The notes beneath the pieces were generated by a model, which was not told the origin of the DNA, searched no databases, and worked only from the letters and a program-made list of their open reading frames with translations. From an uncultured Clostridia bacterium (GTDB taxonomy: Bacteria > Bacillota > Clostridia > Christensenellales > Borkfalkiaceae): a DNA stretch of 13,220 bases. The translations under genes were made by a program, and so were the position numbers. The stretch lies in NCBI GenBank assembly GCA_947589585.1, contig CANQCA010000037.1, positions 1-13,220 of the forward strand, given 5' to 3'. Shown piece by piece: positions 6,144 to 13,171 of the stretch. Numbering within the stretch: the stretch's first letter is position 1; each line of letters opens with the position of its first letter.

Positions 6144-6173
6144 GAAAAATCCCCCGACCATGTCGGGGGTTTT
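6144..6173. terminator. Bidirectional terminator between convergent genes
   Basis: Perfect 8-bp stem CCCCCGAC/GTCGGGGG with loop CAT (6151-6169), flanked by AAAAAT on the left and TTTT on the right. It therefore serves the membrane protein gene on the plus strand and the 6207-6635 gene on the minus strand. Confidence 0.88.
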
Positions 6174-6206
6174 GCGTTTGATTTTGGGTGAGAGGCAAAA
6201 AAAGTG

Positions 6207-6635
6207 TCATCCGATCATGTTGCGGCGGGCCTGCTCGCAGCGCGCTTTGAGATCTTCGCAAAAGTCCCTGAGGGCGTTCCTGTCGTTCCATGTATTGAAG
6301 TCGAACATGCAAGAGCCCTTGCGCCCGCAGTGGAGATCGAGCTCGAGCGTGACGGAAAACTCGGGGGCGGGCAGTGCGGGCTTCCCGTACGGCAGGGGCC
6401 GGAAAACAAGGTCGTCCACCGCCCGCTCATATTCTTTCGCAGAACGCTCTTCAAACGTTACATGAATGATGCGGGGAACGTCCGTGGGGCAGGAGCCGTA
6501 GGGAAAGAGCACAAAGAGTCTTCCCCGCATAAAATAGGAGACGATCATCTCCTGCAGGTTGCAGATGCGGTTGAAGAGGTTGGGATAATTCTTTTGTAGT
6601 GGGCCGTTTTCCGTAAATTCATACTCGACTTGCAT
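6207..6635 (-). CDS. Conserved-looking hypothetical protein, 142 aa
   Basis: Not recognised. Soluble, no signal peptide or membrane segment. It starts MQVEYEFTENGPLQ, has a central hydrophobic strand pair (MIVSYFMRGRLFVLFPYG), acidic/aromatic stretches, a short Cys-containing segment LHCGRKGSCMFDFNTWND and an amphipathic C-terminal helix with Cys and Arg (LRDFCEDLKARCEQARRN). ATG 6635 is chosen because GGGAG lies 7 bases upstream and a good promoter lies just ahead; the frame itself stays open for 80 further codons to 6875, but that part crosses the promoter. Monocistronic: promoter at 6684-6711 and terminator at 6144-6173. It neighbours the EF-G-like gene divergently. Confidence 0.68.
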   Translation of the reverse strand: MQVEYEFTENGPLQKNYPNLFNRICNLQEMIVSYFMRGRLFVLFPYGSCPTDVPRIIHVTFEERSAKEYERAVDDLVFRPLPYGKPALPAPEFSVTLELDLHCGRKGSCMFDFNTWNDRNALRDFCEDLKARCEQARRNMIG

Positions 6636-6683
6636 GCACGAACTCCCGTGGGCAGGCTTGCCGTCCCGTGAAAACTTGTCAAC

Positions 6684-6711
6684 ATTATAGCAAAAAACCA
6701 AAATTTTACAA
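6684..6711 (-). promoter_or_regulatory. Promoter of the 142-aa hypothetical gene
   Basis: On the minus strand TTGTAA (6706-6711), 16-base spacer, TATAAT (6684-6689) with extended TGC. The leader to ATG 6635 is about 40 bases. Confidence 0.78.
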
Positions 6712-6893
6712 CCCCTTTCGGTGATATTTTTTGCAGAGCATCGGTATTCGATCCCGCTTTTCACAAGGCGCAGGTCGGCATAGCGCCATTTTGGGGCGAA
6801 AATGATGACGCGTTTGAGAGGGCTCCATAGCACGATCCCCGTCGGCGGCATGAAACTTTTACACAAAAAGTGCAACTATTTTTCCTTCCCCCC
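6712..6893. other. Divergent intergenic region without recognised gene
   Basis: About 180 bases between the two divergent promoters. The minus frame is open and its translation (for example PPTGIVLWSPLKRVIIFAPK) is protein-like, so a decayed coding fragment or a conserved leader is possible, but there is no start with a ribosome site. No riboswitch or tRNA structure was identified. Confidence 0.35.
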
Positions 6894-6921
6894 TTGCTTT
6901 TTAATGATTTTGTTGTATAAT
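6894..6921 (+). promoter_or_regulatory. Promoter of the EF-G-like gene
   Basis: TTGCTT (6894-6899), 16-base spacer, TATAAT (6916-6921). The leader is about 50 bases and contains a small hairpin GCGGG/CCCGC (near 6930-6950) before AAGGGG (6962-6967), the ribosome site for ATG 6978. Confidence 0.8.
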
Positions 6922-6977
6922 GGAAACATGCGGGCTTTTCTTTTCCCGCGCAATCTCAATCAAGGGGTACTTAATTT

Positions 6978-9023
6978 ATGGGTTCAGCCACCAATATCCG
7001 TAATCTCGCGATCGTCGGCCACAGCGGCGAAGGCAAGACCACCCTTCTCGAAGCAATGCTTTTCGACGCGGGCGCCACCGAGCGCATGGGCAAGATCGAG
7101 AGCGGCAACACCGTCTCCGACTTTGACGAACAGGAGATCGCAAGAAAAACCTCCATTTCCCTTTCACTCGCATATCTCACCCACCGCGGCGTGAAGATCA
7201 ATCTTCTCGACGTGCCCGGGTTCTATGATTTCGAAGGCGAATTTTGCAGTGCGATGCGTGCTGCGGGCGCCGCGCTCGTCGTCGCAGGTGCGAACGGGAC
7301 AGTGACCGTCGGTGCGGAGAAGGCGATCGGCTACTGCCTCAAACACAAGAAGCCGACCATCATCTTCATCAACGGCATGGATAAGGAAAATGCCGACTAT
7401 AAGGGCACGGTGCACGCCCTGCAGGAGCAATACAAGGGCAAGATCGCGCCCATCCAGATCCCCGTCATGGACGGGAACAAGATGACGGGCTATATCAACG
7501 TCATCGACGGAAAGGCGTATGCGTTCGGGGCGAAGGGTCCCGAGGAAGTCGCCGTTCCCGCCGCATATCAGAGCGAGCTCGAGGAGATGCAGGCCGTCCT
7601 TCAGGAGGCCGCCGCCGAGAACGATGAGGCGCTCCTCGATAAATATTTCGAAGAGGGTATGCTCTCCCCCGAAGATACCGTCGTGGGGCTTCGCAAGGGC
7701 ATCTTCAATATCGGCGTCATCCCCGTTCTCGCGGGCAGCGCACTCCTCAACAAGGGCGTCATCAACCTTTTGGACGTCATCGCGGAATACATGCCGCAGG
7801 CCGCAGAGCGCGGGCTCAAGGCGACCGACCTCAAGACGAACGCACAGGTGGAGATCGCCTGCGACGAAAATGCTCCCCTCGCGGCACAGGTCTTCAAGAC
7901 AGCCGTGGATAACTTCGTCGGCAAGCTCAACTACCTTCGCGTCAACCGCGGCGTTCTGAAGGCGGGCGCGGACGCGTACAATCCCAACACGGATACGACC
8001 GAGCGCATCAACTCCCTCTATATCGTAAGGGGGAAGAAGCTCGAGCCCGTCACTTCGCTCGCTGCGGGCGATTTGGGCGCGGTCGCGAAGCTTGCCAACA
8101 CGGGCACGGGCGATACGCTGTGCGATCCGAATAATCCCGTGAAGTTCGAGCCCATCGACTTCCCCGAACCCGTCCTTTCCATGGCGGTCACGGCGACGGT
8201 GCGCGGCACCGAAGATAAGGTGTTCGGCGGTCTTGCACGCCTTGCCGAGGAGGATAAGTCCTTCGAAGTCCGCAAGAACACGGAGACGGGAGAGACGCTC
8301 GTATGCGGGCAGGGCGAGGTCCAGCTCGAGATCGTCAAGAAGAAGCTTAAGGCAAAGTTCGGCGCAGACGCCGATTTCACCACACCTACCGTCGCTTACC
8401 GCGAATCCATCACGGGCACGGCAGAGGCCGAGGGCAAGCACAAGAAGCAGACGGGCGGCGCGGGCCAGTTCGGCGTCGTCGAGATCCGCTATGAACCGGG
8501 CGCCGCGGACGGTGTGTTCGAATTTGTCGACGCCGTCGTCGGCGGCACCGTGCCCAAGCAGTTCATCCCCGCCGTGGAAAAGGGCCTGCGCGAAGCCATC
8601 CAGAAGGGCGTGCTCGCAGGGTATCCCATGGTCAATCTGAAGGCCACCCTCTACGACGGAAAATATCACCCCGTCGACAGTAAGGAAGTCGCCTTCGTCT
8701 CCGCCGCCAAGCTCTCCTATGAGGACGGTATCCGCCGCGCAAGGCCCGTCATTCTGGAGCCCATCTGCTCGATGAAGATCACCGTTCCCGAACAGTACGT
8801 CGGCGATATCATGGGCGATCTCAACAAGCGCCGCGGCCGCATCATCGGCATGGACACCGTCGAGGGCTTGCAGGTCATCACCGCCGAAGCGCCCGAGGGA
8901 GAGATCCTCACCTATGCGACGAGTTTGCGCTCCATGACGCAGGGAAGGGGACGCTTCAGTAAGGAGTTCGCCCGCTATGAGCAGGCGCCCGAGATGATCC
9001 TTCAGACCATCGTCAAGAAGTAA
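6978..9023 (+). CDS. EF-G-like translational GTPase (EF-G paralogue)
   Basis: 681 residues, full length for the family. This is the EF-G-like paralogue of Clostridia and others rather than the canonical fusA product: the P-loop is GHSGEGKTT (14-22) instead of AHIDAGKTT, switch I contains RKTSIS, and it is not in a ribosomal str operon. G3 is DVPG (78-81). G4 is NGMD (132-135), where nearly all translational GTPases have NKxD. Domain IV/V hallmarks are intact: QTGGAGQFGVVEIRYEP, HPVDSKEVAFVSAAKLSYEDG, and the C-terminal EPICSMKITVPEQYVGDIMGDLNKRRG. It should bind the ribosome in the cytoplasm; for paralogues of this type roles in recycling, stress or backup translocation are proposed, not settled. 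Own promoter and terminator. Confidence 0.93.
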   Translation: MGSATNIRNLAIVGHSGEGKTTLLEAMLFDAGATERMGKIESGNTVSDFDEQEIARKTSISLSLAYLTHRGVKINLLDVPGFYDFEGEFCSAMRAAGAALVVAGANGTVTVGAEKAIGYCLKHKKPTIIFINGMDKENADYKGTVHALQEQYKGKIAPIQIPVMDGNKMTGYINVIDGKAYAFGAKGPEEVAVPAAYQSELEEMQAVLQEAAAENDEALLDKYFEEGMLSPEDTVVGLRKGIFNIGVIPVLAGSALLNKGVINLLDVIAEYMPQAAERGLKATDLKTNAQVEIACDENAPLAAQVFKTAVDNFVGKLNYLRVNRGVLKAGADAYNPNTDTTERINSLYIVRGKKLEPVTSLAAGDLGAVAKLANTGTGDTLCDPNNPVKFEPIDFPEPVLSMAVTATVRGTEDKVFGGLARLAEEDKSFEVRKNTETGETLVCGQGEVQLEIVKKKLKAKFGADADFTTPTVAYRESITGTAEAEGKHKKQTGGAGQFGVVEIRYEPGAADGVFEFVDAVVGGTVPKQFIPAVEKGLREAIQKGVLAGYPMVNLKATLYDGKYHPVDSKEVAFVSAAKLSYEDGIRRARPVILEPICSMKITVPEQYVGDIMGDLNKRRGRIIGMDTVEGLQVITAEAPEGEILTYATSLRSMTQGRGRFSKEFARYEQAPEMILQTIVKK

Positions 9024-9039
9024 ATTTTCAGGAATAGTT

Positions 9040-9071
9040 TTGCCTTCCCCCTCCCGGGGAAGGCAATTTTT
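9040..9071 (+). terminator. Rho-independent terminator after the EF-G-like gene
   Basis: Perfect 11-bp stem TTGCCTTCCCC/GGGGAAGGCAA with loop CTCCC and five T. It separates the EF-G-like gene from the nuclease operon. Confidence 0.9.
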
Positions 9072-9135
9072 GTGTACGGCGCGTCATTGTGCCCCGACAA
9101 ATGGCGTCTTGTCCCTTTTCCGGCGCATTCAATAG

Positions 9136-9165
9136 TTGATTTTTGAAAAAAGTTTATGATACAAT
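9136..9165 (+). promoter_or_regulatory. Promoter of the nuclease/HTH/ADP-ribosylglycohydrolase operon
   Basis: TTGATT (9136-9141), 18-base spacer, TACAAT (9160-9165) with extended TGA. The TTG at 9143 that would lengthen the first gene is upstream of the -10 and thus not transcribed; GAGGAG (9176-9181) positions ATG 9188. Confidence 0.75.
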
Positions 9166-9187
9166 AGGAAAGAACGAGGAGAATGAT

Positions 9188-10681
9188 ATGTTTTACTTCA
9201 GCAAATCGAAATACTGTGATTTCAACCAATGCCCCAAGATCCCTTGGCTGAAAAAATTCAAACCCGAAGAATACGTGATCGACGCCGGGACACAGGCCCG
9301 CTTCGATGCGGGCAACGCGGTGGGCGATCTCGCGATGGGGCTCTTCGGCGACTTCGTCGAGGTCACGTCCTACAGGGCGGACGGCAGTCTCGATCTCAAC
9401 AAGATGAAGGCGCTCACCCTGCAGTACATTGCGGAGGGGAAGGAGAATATCTGCGAGGCTTCCTTCGACTTTGAGGGCCTCTATTGCGCCGTGGATATCT
9501 TGAGGAAGCGGGGCGACGGCTACGATATCTATGAGGTCAAAAGCAGTGCCTCGCCCGAAAATCACGTCTACATCGTGGATACGTCCTATCAAAAATATGT
9601 GCTCGAAAAGTGCGGCGTGAAGGTGGGAAAGGTGTTCATCATCACAATCGACACCGGCTATGTCTTCGACGGCGTTCTCGATCTTCATAAATTTTTCAAA
9701 ATCAGCGAGGTGACGGCGCTCGTCGACGAAGAGATCGGCAGGGTAGAGGATACGCTGAAAGAGGCGGAGAAGATCATGCGTTCGAAGACGGAACCCGCGA
9801 TCGACCTGTCCGCGGCCTGCCGCGATCCGTACCCCTGTGCCTTTTTCGGCTATTGCACGAAAAATTTGCCCTCTCCCTCCGTGTTCGACCTCTACTATCT
9901 CGGCTTTGAAAAGAAGATCGCCCTCTATAAACGGGGCATCTGCAGCTATGAGGAGGTCCTGAAAGACGGGAGCGAGCTCAACGATATACGTCGCCGCCAA
10001 GTGGAGTACGCGCTTGAGGACAGGGGCACATATATCGACAAGGAGGGGATCAAGGGGTTCCTGCAGACGCTCTCCTATCCGCTGTACTTTTTTGATTTCG
10101 AGACGGTACAGCCCGTCATTCCGTGCTACATAGGGACGCGGCCGTATCAGCAGATCCCCGTTCAGTATTCTTTGCATATCCTGCATGCGGACGGCACGCT
10201 CGAACACAGGGAATTTTTGGGACGCAGCGAAGAGGACCCGAGAAGGGCGCTTGCCGAGCGGCTTGTAAAGGATATTCCCGCCGATGTCTGTGTGCTCGCA
10301 TACAATAAGAAATTCGAATGTGCGCGCATCAAGGAGCTCGCTGAGGCGTTCCCCGATCTGAGCGGGCATCTTCTGAAGATCAGGGATAATTTCAAGGATC
10401 TGCTCGACCCGTTCCAAAAAGGGTTCTACTACAATCGCGACATGGGTGGCTCGTTTTCCATCAAGAGCGTGCTTCCCGCGATCTATCCCGGCGATCCCGA
10501 GCTCGACTATCATAACTTGAACGGCGTGCACAACGGCAGCGAGGCGATGGAACTCTTCCCGCGCCTTAAAGACATGCCCAAAGCCGAGCGCGAACAGGCT
10601 GAAAACGACCTTTTGAAGTATTGCGCGCTCGACACGTTCGGCTTGGTGAAAATCTACGAGGAACTCAAACGTGTTTCGTAA
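9188..10681 (+). CDS. DUF2779 nuclease: Cas4-like PD-(D/E)XK with Fe-S cysteines fused to DEDD exonuclease
   Basis: 497 residues. The N-terminal part resembles Cas4/RecB-family nucleases: FNQCPKIPWL near residue 15 matches the first Cas4 cysteine motif, AVDIL (Asp103) and YEVKSS (Glu116, Lys118) form the PD-(D/E)XK core, and CRDPYPCAFFGYC (Cys211, 217, 223) supplies three more cysteines expected to hold a 4Fe-4S cluster. Residues about 297-495 are the DUF2779 region with an RNase H-like DEDD exonuclease pattern: YFFDFETVQP (Asp303, Glu305), AYNKKFE, and LLKYCALDTFGLVKIY (Asp482). It should degrade or trim DNA or RNA ends; the natural substrate is unknown. It heads a compact operon, 17 bases before the HTH gene. 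The family recurs in Bacillota genomes, and a defence role is often suspected but is inference here. Confidence 0.85.
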   Translation: MFYFSKSKYCDFNQCPKIPWLKKFKPEEYVIDAGTQARFDAGNAVGDLAMGLFGDFVEVTSYRADGSLDLNKMKALTLQYIAEGKENICEASFDFEGLYCAVDILRKRGDGYDIYEVKSSASPENHVYIVDTSYQKYVLEKCGVKVGKVFIITIDTGYVFDGVLDLHKFFKISEVTALVDEEIGRVEDTLKEAEKIMRSKTEPAIDLSAACRDPYPCAFFGYCTKNLPSPSVFDLYYLGFEKKIALYKRGICSYEEVLKDGSELNDIRRRQVEYALEDRGTYIDKEGIKGFLQTLSYPLYFFDFETVQPVIPCYIGTRPYQQIPVQYSLHILHADGTLEHREFLGRSEEDPRRALAERLVKDIPADVCVLAYNKKFECARIKELAEAFPDLSGHLLKIRDNFKDLLDPFQKGFYYNRDMGGSFSIKSVLPAIYPGDPELDYHNLNGVHNGSEAMELFPRLKDMPKAEREQAENDLLKYCALDTFGLVKIYEELKRVS

Positions 10682-10698
10682 AGGGAGATTTCAGGTGC

Positions 10699-11082
10699 AT
10701 GACCGCTGTATCCAAAAAATTGGCGCCGCTGCGCATATTGCAAATTTTATATAAGTATAGCGACTTCGATCATCCGCTATGGCAGGAGGAGATCCGGCGG
10801 TATCTTCTCCGCGACTATGGGATCGCGCTCGAGCGCAAGGCCATCGGGCGGGACGTTTCATTGCTGAAGGCTGCGGGGTTCGATATCGGCGTCATCCCCA
10901 AATTCGGGTGCTATCTCGCTTCGCGCATTTTCGACGATGAAGAGCTGTGCCTTCTCATCGACGCCGTGCTCTCGAGCGATATTCCCGAGGAAAAAGCCCA
11001 AACGCTCATGAAAAAGCTGTGCGGACTTTCAAACAAGTATTTTCACTGTTCCGCGATACCCGAAGGACAAGAGAAGCGATGA
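10699..11082 (+). CDS. Short HTH protein resembling WYL-regulator N-terminus, WYL domain absent
   Basis: 127 residues. Residues about 10-75 match the winged-helix start of WYL-type transcription factors (LRILQILYKYSDFDHPLWQE, then ALERKAIGRDVSLLKAAGFD, then GCYLASRIF), and 78-115 match the following helical linker (DDEELCLLIDAVLSSDIPEE). Usual family members continue for about 150-200 more residues with the ligand-sensing WYL domain; here a stop follows directly, and I see no WYL remnant in the next gene in any frame. So this is either a truncated regulator or a functional mini-repressor. AGGGAG lies 11 bases before ATG 10699. It overlaps nothing upstream and is coupled to the next gene, whose start lies 14 bases downstream. 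It probably controls its own operon (inference). Confidence 0.75.
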   Translation: MTAVSKKLAPLRILQILYKYSDFDHPLWQEEIRRYLLRDYGIALERKAIGRDVSLLKAAGFDIGVIPKFGCYLASRIFDDEELCLLIDAVLSSDIPEEKAQTLMKKLCGLSNKYFHCSAIPEGQEKR

Positions 11083-11096
11083 GGGAGAGGTATTTT

Positions 11097-11651
11097 ATGA
11101 CGGAATTTGAAGAACAGGCGTTTTCGCTCATCGAGCCGCGAGAACTCATATGCGAAGAATTTGTCTGCGATTGGGGGGACGGATGGCGGCTTGTCCGCTT
11201 CGACCTCGGCATCTGCCCCATCAATATCGACCTCCGGCACGCGGAAGGGGAGACGTTTGAGGAGGGGAAGCGGCTTTCTTTGAAACTTCTCCTCATGCCC
11301 GGTGCGGAGCGCCTGAATGGACCGAGTGAGATCTTTCACGACGAAAAAGAGTACTACCGCGAGCGGACGATGAAGTCCATGGCGGCGGAGTCCATCATTC
11401 CGAGCGGGACCTTTTCTCCGACTGCCTACCCGAATTTCCGCGAGAACGCTTCCGTCATCCTGCAGGCGAAGATAAGGAGCGTGGAGAAGGTAAAATTCGG
11501 GGAAGAGGATGTCTTGCACATCGTATTGAAGATGGAAGGGCTCGAATTCGATACCTTTTTCGAGGAGGGCGTGCTGCCCTTTGCGGAAGAGGGGAACGTC
11601 ATTTCCGCCGCATTTACGGCGGTCGGCGTGCTTGTAAAGGAGAAAAATTGA
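11097..11651 (+). CDS. Hypothetical protein of the nuclease operon, 184 aa
   Basis: Not recognised. Soluble, acidic, no signal or membrane segment. The N-terminal third has Trp/Asp-rich strands (EEFVCDWGDGWRLVRFDLG) and a Pro-Ile strand; then SLKLLLMPGAERLNGP; the centre has ESIIPSGTFSPTAYPNF; the C-terminal 70 residues alternate hydrophobic and charged residues (SVILQAKIRSVEKV, VLHIVLKMEGLEFDTFF, VISAAFTAVGVLV), predicting a small beta barrel. GGGAGAGG (11083-11090) is 6 bases before ATG 11097; an in-frame ATG at 11079 overlapping the preceding stop is the alternative and would add six residues. One base separates its stop from the ADP-ribosylglycohydrolase start, so the two are almost certainly co-translated. 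Confidence 0.72.
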   Translation: MTEFEEQAFSLIEPRELICEEFVCDWGDGWRLVRFDLGICPINIDLRHAEGETFEEGKRLSLKLLLMPGAERLNGPSEIFHDEKEYYRERTMKSMAAESIIPSGTFSPTAYPNFRENASVILQAKIRSVEKVKFGEEDVLHIVLKMEGLEFDTFFEEGVLPFAEEGNVISAAFTAVGVLVKEKN

Positions 11652-11652
11652 T

Positions 11653-12444
11653 ATGTGGGGAGCGATCATCGGCGACATCGTGGGCAGCCGCTTTGAATTC
11701 GCCAATATCTACGAGAAGGATTTTGCTTTTTTCAGCGACACCTGCCGCCTTACGGACGACACCGTCTGCACCGTGGCCGTTGCGGAGGCGCTTCTTCGCT
11801 CAGGGGACGGGGAAGAAGCACGGTTCAAACAGGAACTTGTCCGCCTTCTCCGCAGCTATGTGCGGCGCTATCCTTATGGCGGCTACGGCGCACGGTTTTT
11901 GAATTGGGCTTACAAGGAAGATGCGGGGCCCTACTATAGCTTCGGGAACGGCTCCGCGATGCGCGTCTCTCCCGTCATATGGTTTGCAAAGAGCCTTGAG
12001 GAGGCGGAACATTTCGCCAAACTTACGGCGGAGGTCACCCATAACCATCCCGAAGGCATCAAGGGTGCGGTCGCCGTGGCGGGCGCGGGATATCTCGCAC
12101 GGACGGGAAAGACGAAGGAAGAGATCAAAGCCTATCTCGAAAAGTATTACACCTTCAATTGCACCTGTGATAAGTGGCGGGAGCGGCGGATGCCCTTCGA
12201 CGAGACTTGCCAAGGCACCGTCCCCATTGCGATGCAGTGCTTTCTCGAATCGGAGACCTTCGAGGACGCCGTGCGCCTTGCCGTCTCGATGGGCGGGGAT
12301 TCGGATACGATCGCGGCGATGGCGGGCAGTGTCGCCGAAGCCTTCTACGGCGCGGACGAATTTTGCAGAGCGCTCGCCCGCCGCTATCTCGACGAGGAAC
12401 TTCTTTCCGTCATCGACGAATTTACGAAAAAATATTGCAGATAA
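11653..12444 (+). CDS. ADP-ribosylglycohydrolase (DraG/ARH family)
   Basis: 263 residues, a typical length. Dinuclear-metal hydrolase that removes ADP-ribose from modified proteins or nucleic acids, in the cytosol. Motifs in order: GAIIGDIVGSRFEF (3-16), TDDT (34-37, metal ligands), FGNGSAMRVSP (97-107), THNHPEG (129-135) and GGDSDTIAAMAGSVAEAFYG (214-233), the C-terminal metal-binding signature. All expected catalytic residues appear present. AAAGGAG upstream. It is the last gene of the nuclease operon and ends at a bidirectional terminator. No ADP-ribosyltransferase is visible in the window, so its substrate is unknown; it could act on a modification made elsewhere, on free ADP-ribose derivatives, or counter an ADP-ribosylating toxin. 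Confidence 0.92.
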   Translation: MWGAIIGDIVGSRFEFANIYEKDFAFFSDTCRLTDDTVCTVAVAEALLRSGDGEEARFKQELVRLLRSYVRRYPYGGYGARFLNWAYKEDAGPYYSFGNGSAMRVSPVIWFAKSLEEAEHFAKLTAEVTHNHPEGIKGAVAVAGAGYLARTGKTKEEIKAYLEKYYTFNCTCDKWRERRMPFDETCQGTVPIAMQCFLESETFEDAVRLAVSMGGDSDTIAAMAGSVAEAFYGADEFCRALARRYLDEELLSVIDEFTKKYCR

Positions 12445-12458
12445 ACGTTTGAGAAAAG

Positions 12459-12490
12459 AAAGAAGTCGGGAGCCCTCTCCCGACTTCTTT
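12459..12490. terminator. Long bidirectional terminator
   Basis: Perfect 14-bp stem AAAGAAGTCGGGAG/CTCCCGACTTCTTT with loop CCCT. The plus-strand arm is T-rich and the minus-strand continuation is CTTTTCTC, so it can stop both the ADP-ribosylglycohydrolase operon and the toxin gene that converge on it. Confidence 0.85.
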
Positions 12491-12508
12491 GCTATATTCC
12501 GAAAACTG

Positions 12509-12886
12509 TTAAACTTCGCGTGCCTTGATCCAATCGAGAAGCTCCTCGTACTTCATCTCGCTCTTTGCGAGAGAAAGTCCGATTTCGATGAGTTCCTCGT
12601 CTGTCGCTTCCAAAGAGATGCCATTGACTTCGAGGAAGGTCAAAAGTACATACACACCGATGCGCTTGTTTCCGTCCACAAAGGCATGGTTGGAGACGAG
12701 TCCCGTACAAAGCCTTGCCGCCTTTTCCTCTTTCGTGGGGAAAAGTTCCTTTCCGTCGAAGGTGGCATAGGGGGCTTCAAGTGCAGACTCCAATAAGCCG
12801 ACGTCGCGGATGCCGTCCTCGCCGCCCGTCTCTTCGATGAGCAGACGGTGCAGGAGCATCACCTTTTCCTTGCCGAACTTGATCAT
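12509..12886 (-). CDS. doc: Doc-family (Fic fold) toxin, death-on-curing
   Basis: 125 residues, the usual length for Doc toxins. The catalytic Fic-type loop reads HAFVDGNKRIG (residues 67-77) with His67, Asp71, Asn73, Lys74 and Arg75; the NKR ending places it with Doc proteins, which phosphorylate EF-Tu and arrest translation, rather than with AMPylating Fic proteins that end GNGR. The upstream helix GLLESALEAPYATF and the linker EEKAARLCTGLVSNHAF are typical of the family. Its ATG overlaps the antitoxin stop codon (ATGA at 12883-12886), so toxin translation is coupled to antitoxin synthesis. It is convergent with the ADP-ribosylglycohydrolase gene. The active site appears intact. Confidence 0.92.
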   Translation of the reverse strand: MIKFGKEKVMLLHRLLIEETGGEDGIRDVGLLESALEAPYATFDGKELFPTKEEKAARLCTGLVSNHAFVDGNKRIGVYVLLTFLEVNGISLEATDEELIEIGLSLAKSEMKYEELLDWIKAREV

Positions 12887-13125
12887 TTCGCGAGTTCCTC
12901 AAAGGCCTTGCGGTGCTTTTCCAAGACACGCTTTGCGACGACGTCGATCTTTTCATCGTCCGAAAGTTCAAGTGCGGGATTATCGTGAAGATTCACGAGC
13001 ATATAGTGCGGCTTATTGTTTTTGAAAATAACCACACTCCCTTCTCTGTCCGCGATCCGCGCCGCGCGGGAGAAGTTCTGATTGGCTTCCGTGATGGAAA
13101 GAACTTGACTTGTGTTGATCAGCAT
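12883..13125 (-). CDS. Phd/YefM-family antitoxin
   Basis: 80 residues. The N-terminal DNA-binding half (INTSQVLSITEANQNFSRAA, then GSVVIFKNNKPHYMLVNL) matches the Phd/YefM fold, and the acidic, helical C-terminal tail (residues 50-80) should wrap the Doc toxin. First gene of the pair, GAGGTGA just before ATG 13125, and its stop overlaps the toxin start. Phd proteins usually repress their own promoter and do so better with toxin bound; the promoter lies 18 bases upstream. Confidence 0.92.
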   Translation of the reverse strand: MLINTSQVLSITEANQNFSRAARIADREGSVVIFKNNKPHYMLVNLHDNPALELSDDEKIDVVAKRVLEKHRKAFEELAK

Positions 13126-13142
13126 AGCGTCACCTCATCTAT

Positions 13143-13171
13143 ATTATACCCGAATTATAGCTAAAAATCAA
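13143..13171 (-). promoter_or_regulatory. Promoter and likely operator of the antitoxin-toxin pair
   Basis: On the minus strand TTGATT (13166-13171), 17-base spacer, TATAAT (13143-13148). A second TATAAT lies 11 bases upstream inside the spacer, giving a repeated TATAAT-TCGGG-TATAAT block around the -10 that may be the Phd binding site. A clear palindrome was not found. Confidence 0.75.

Noticed and set aside
6730..6770. TTCGATC next to CCCGC, reminiscent of a tRNA T-arm
   Set aside because: The flanking bases do not form a 5-bp T-stem and no anticodon or acceptor arms can be drawn.
7164..8669. 501-codon minus-strand open frame
   Set aside because: Antisense to the EF-G-like gene; long open antisense frames are expected in GC-rich coding DNA.
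9002..10531. 509-codon minus-strand open frame
   Set aside because: Antisense to the DUF2779 nuclease and crosses a terminator and promoter.
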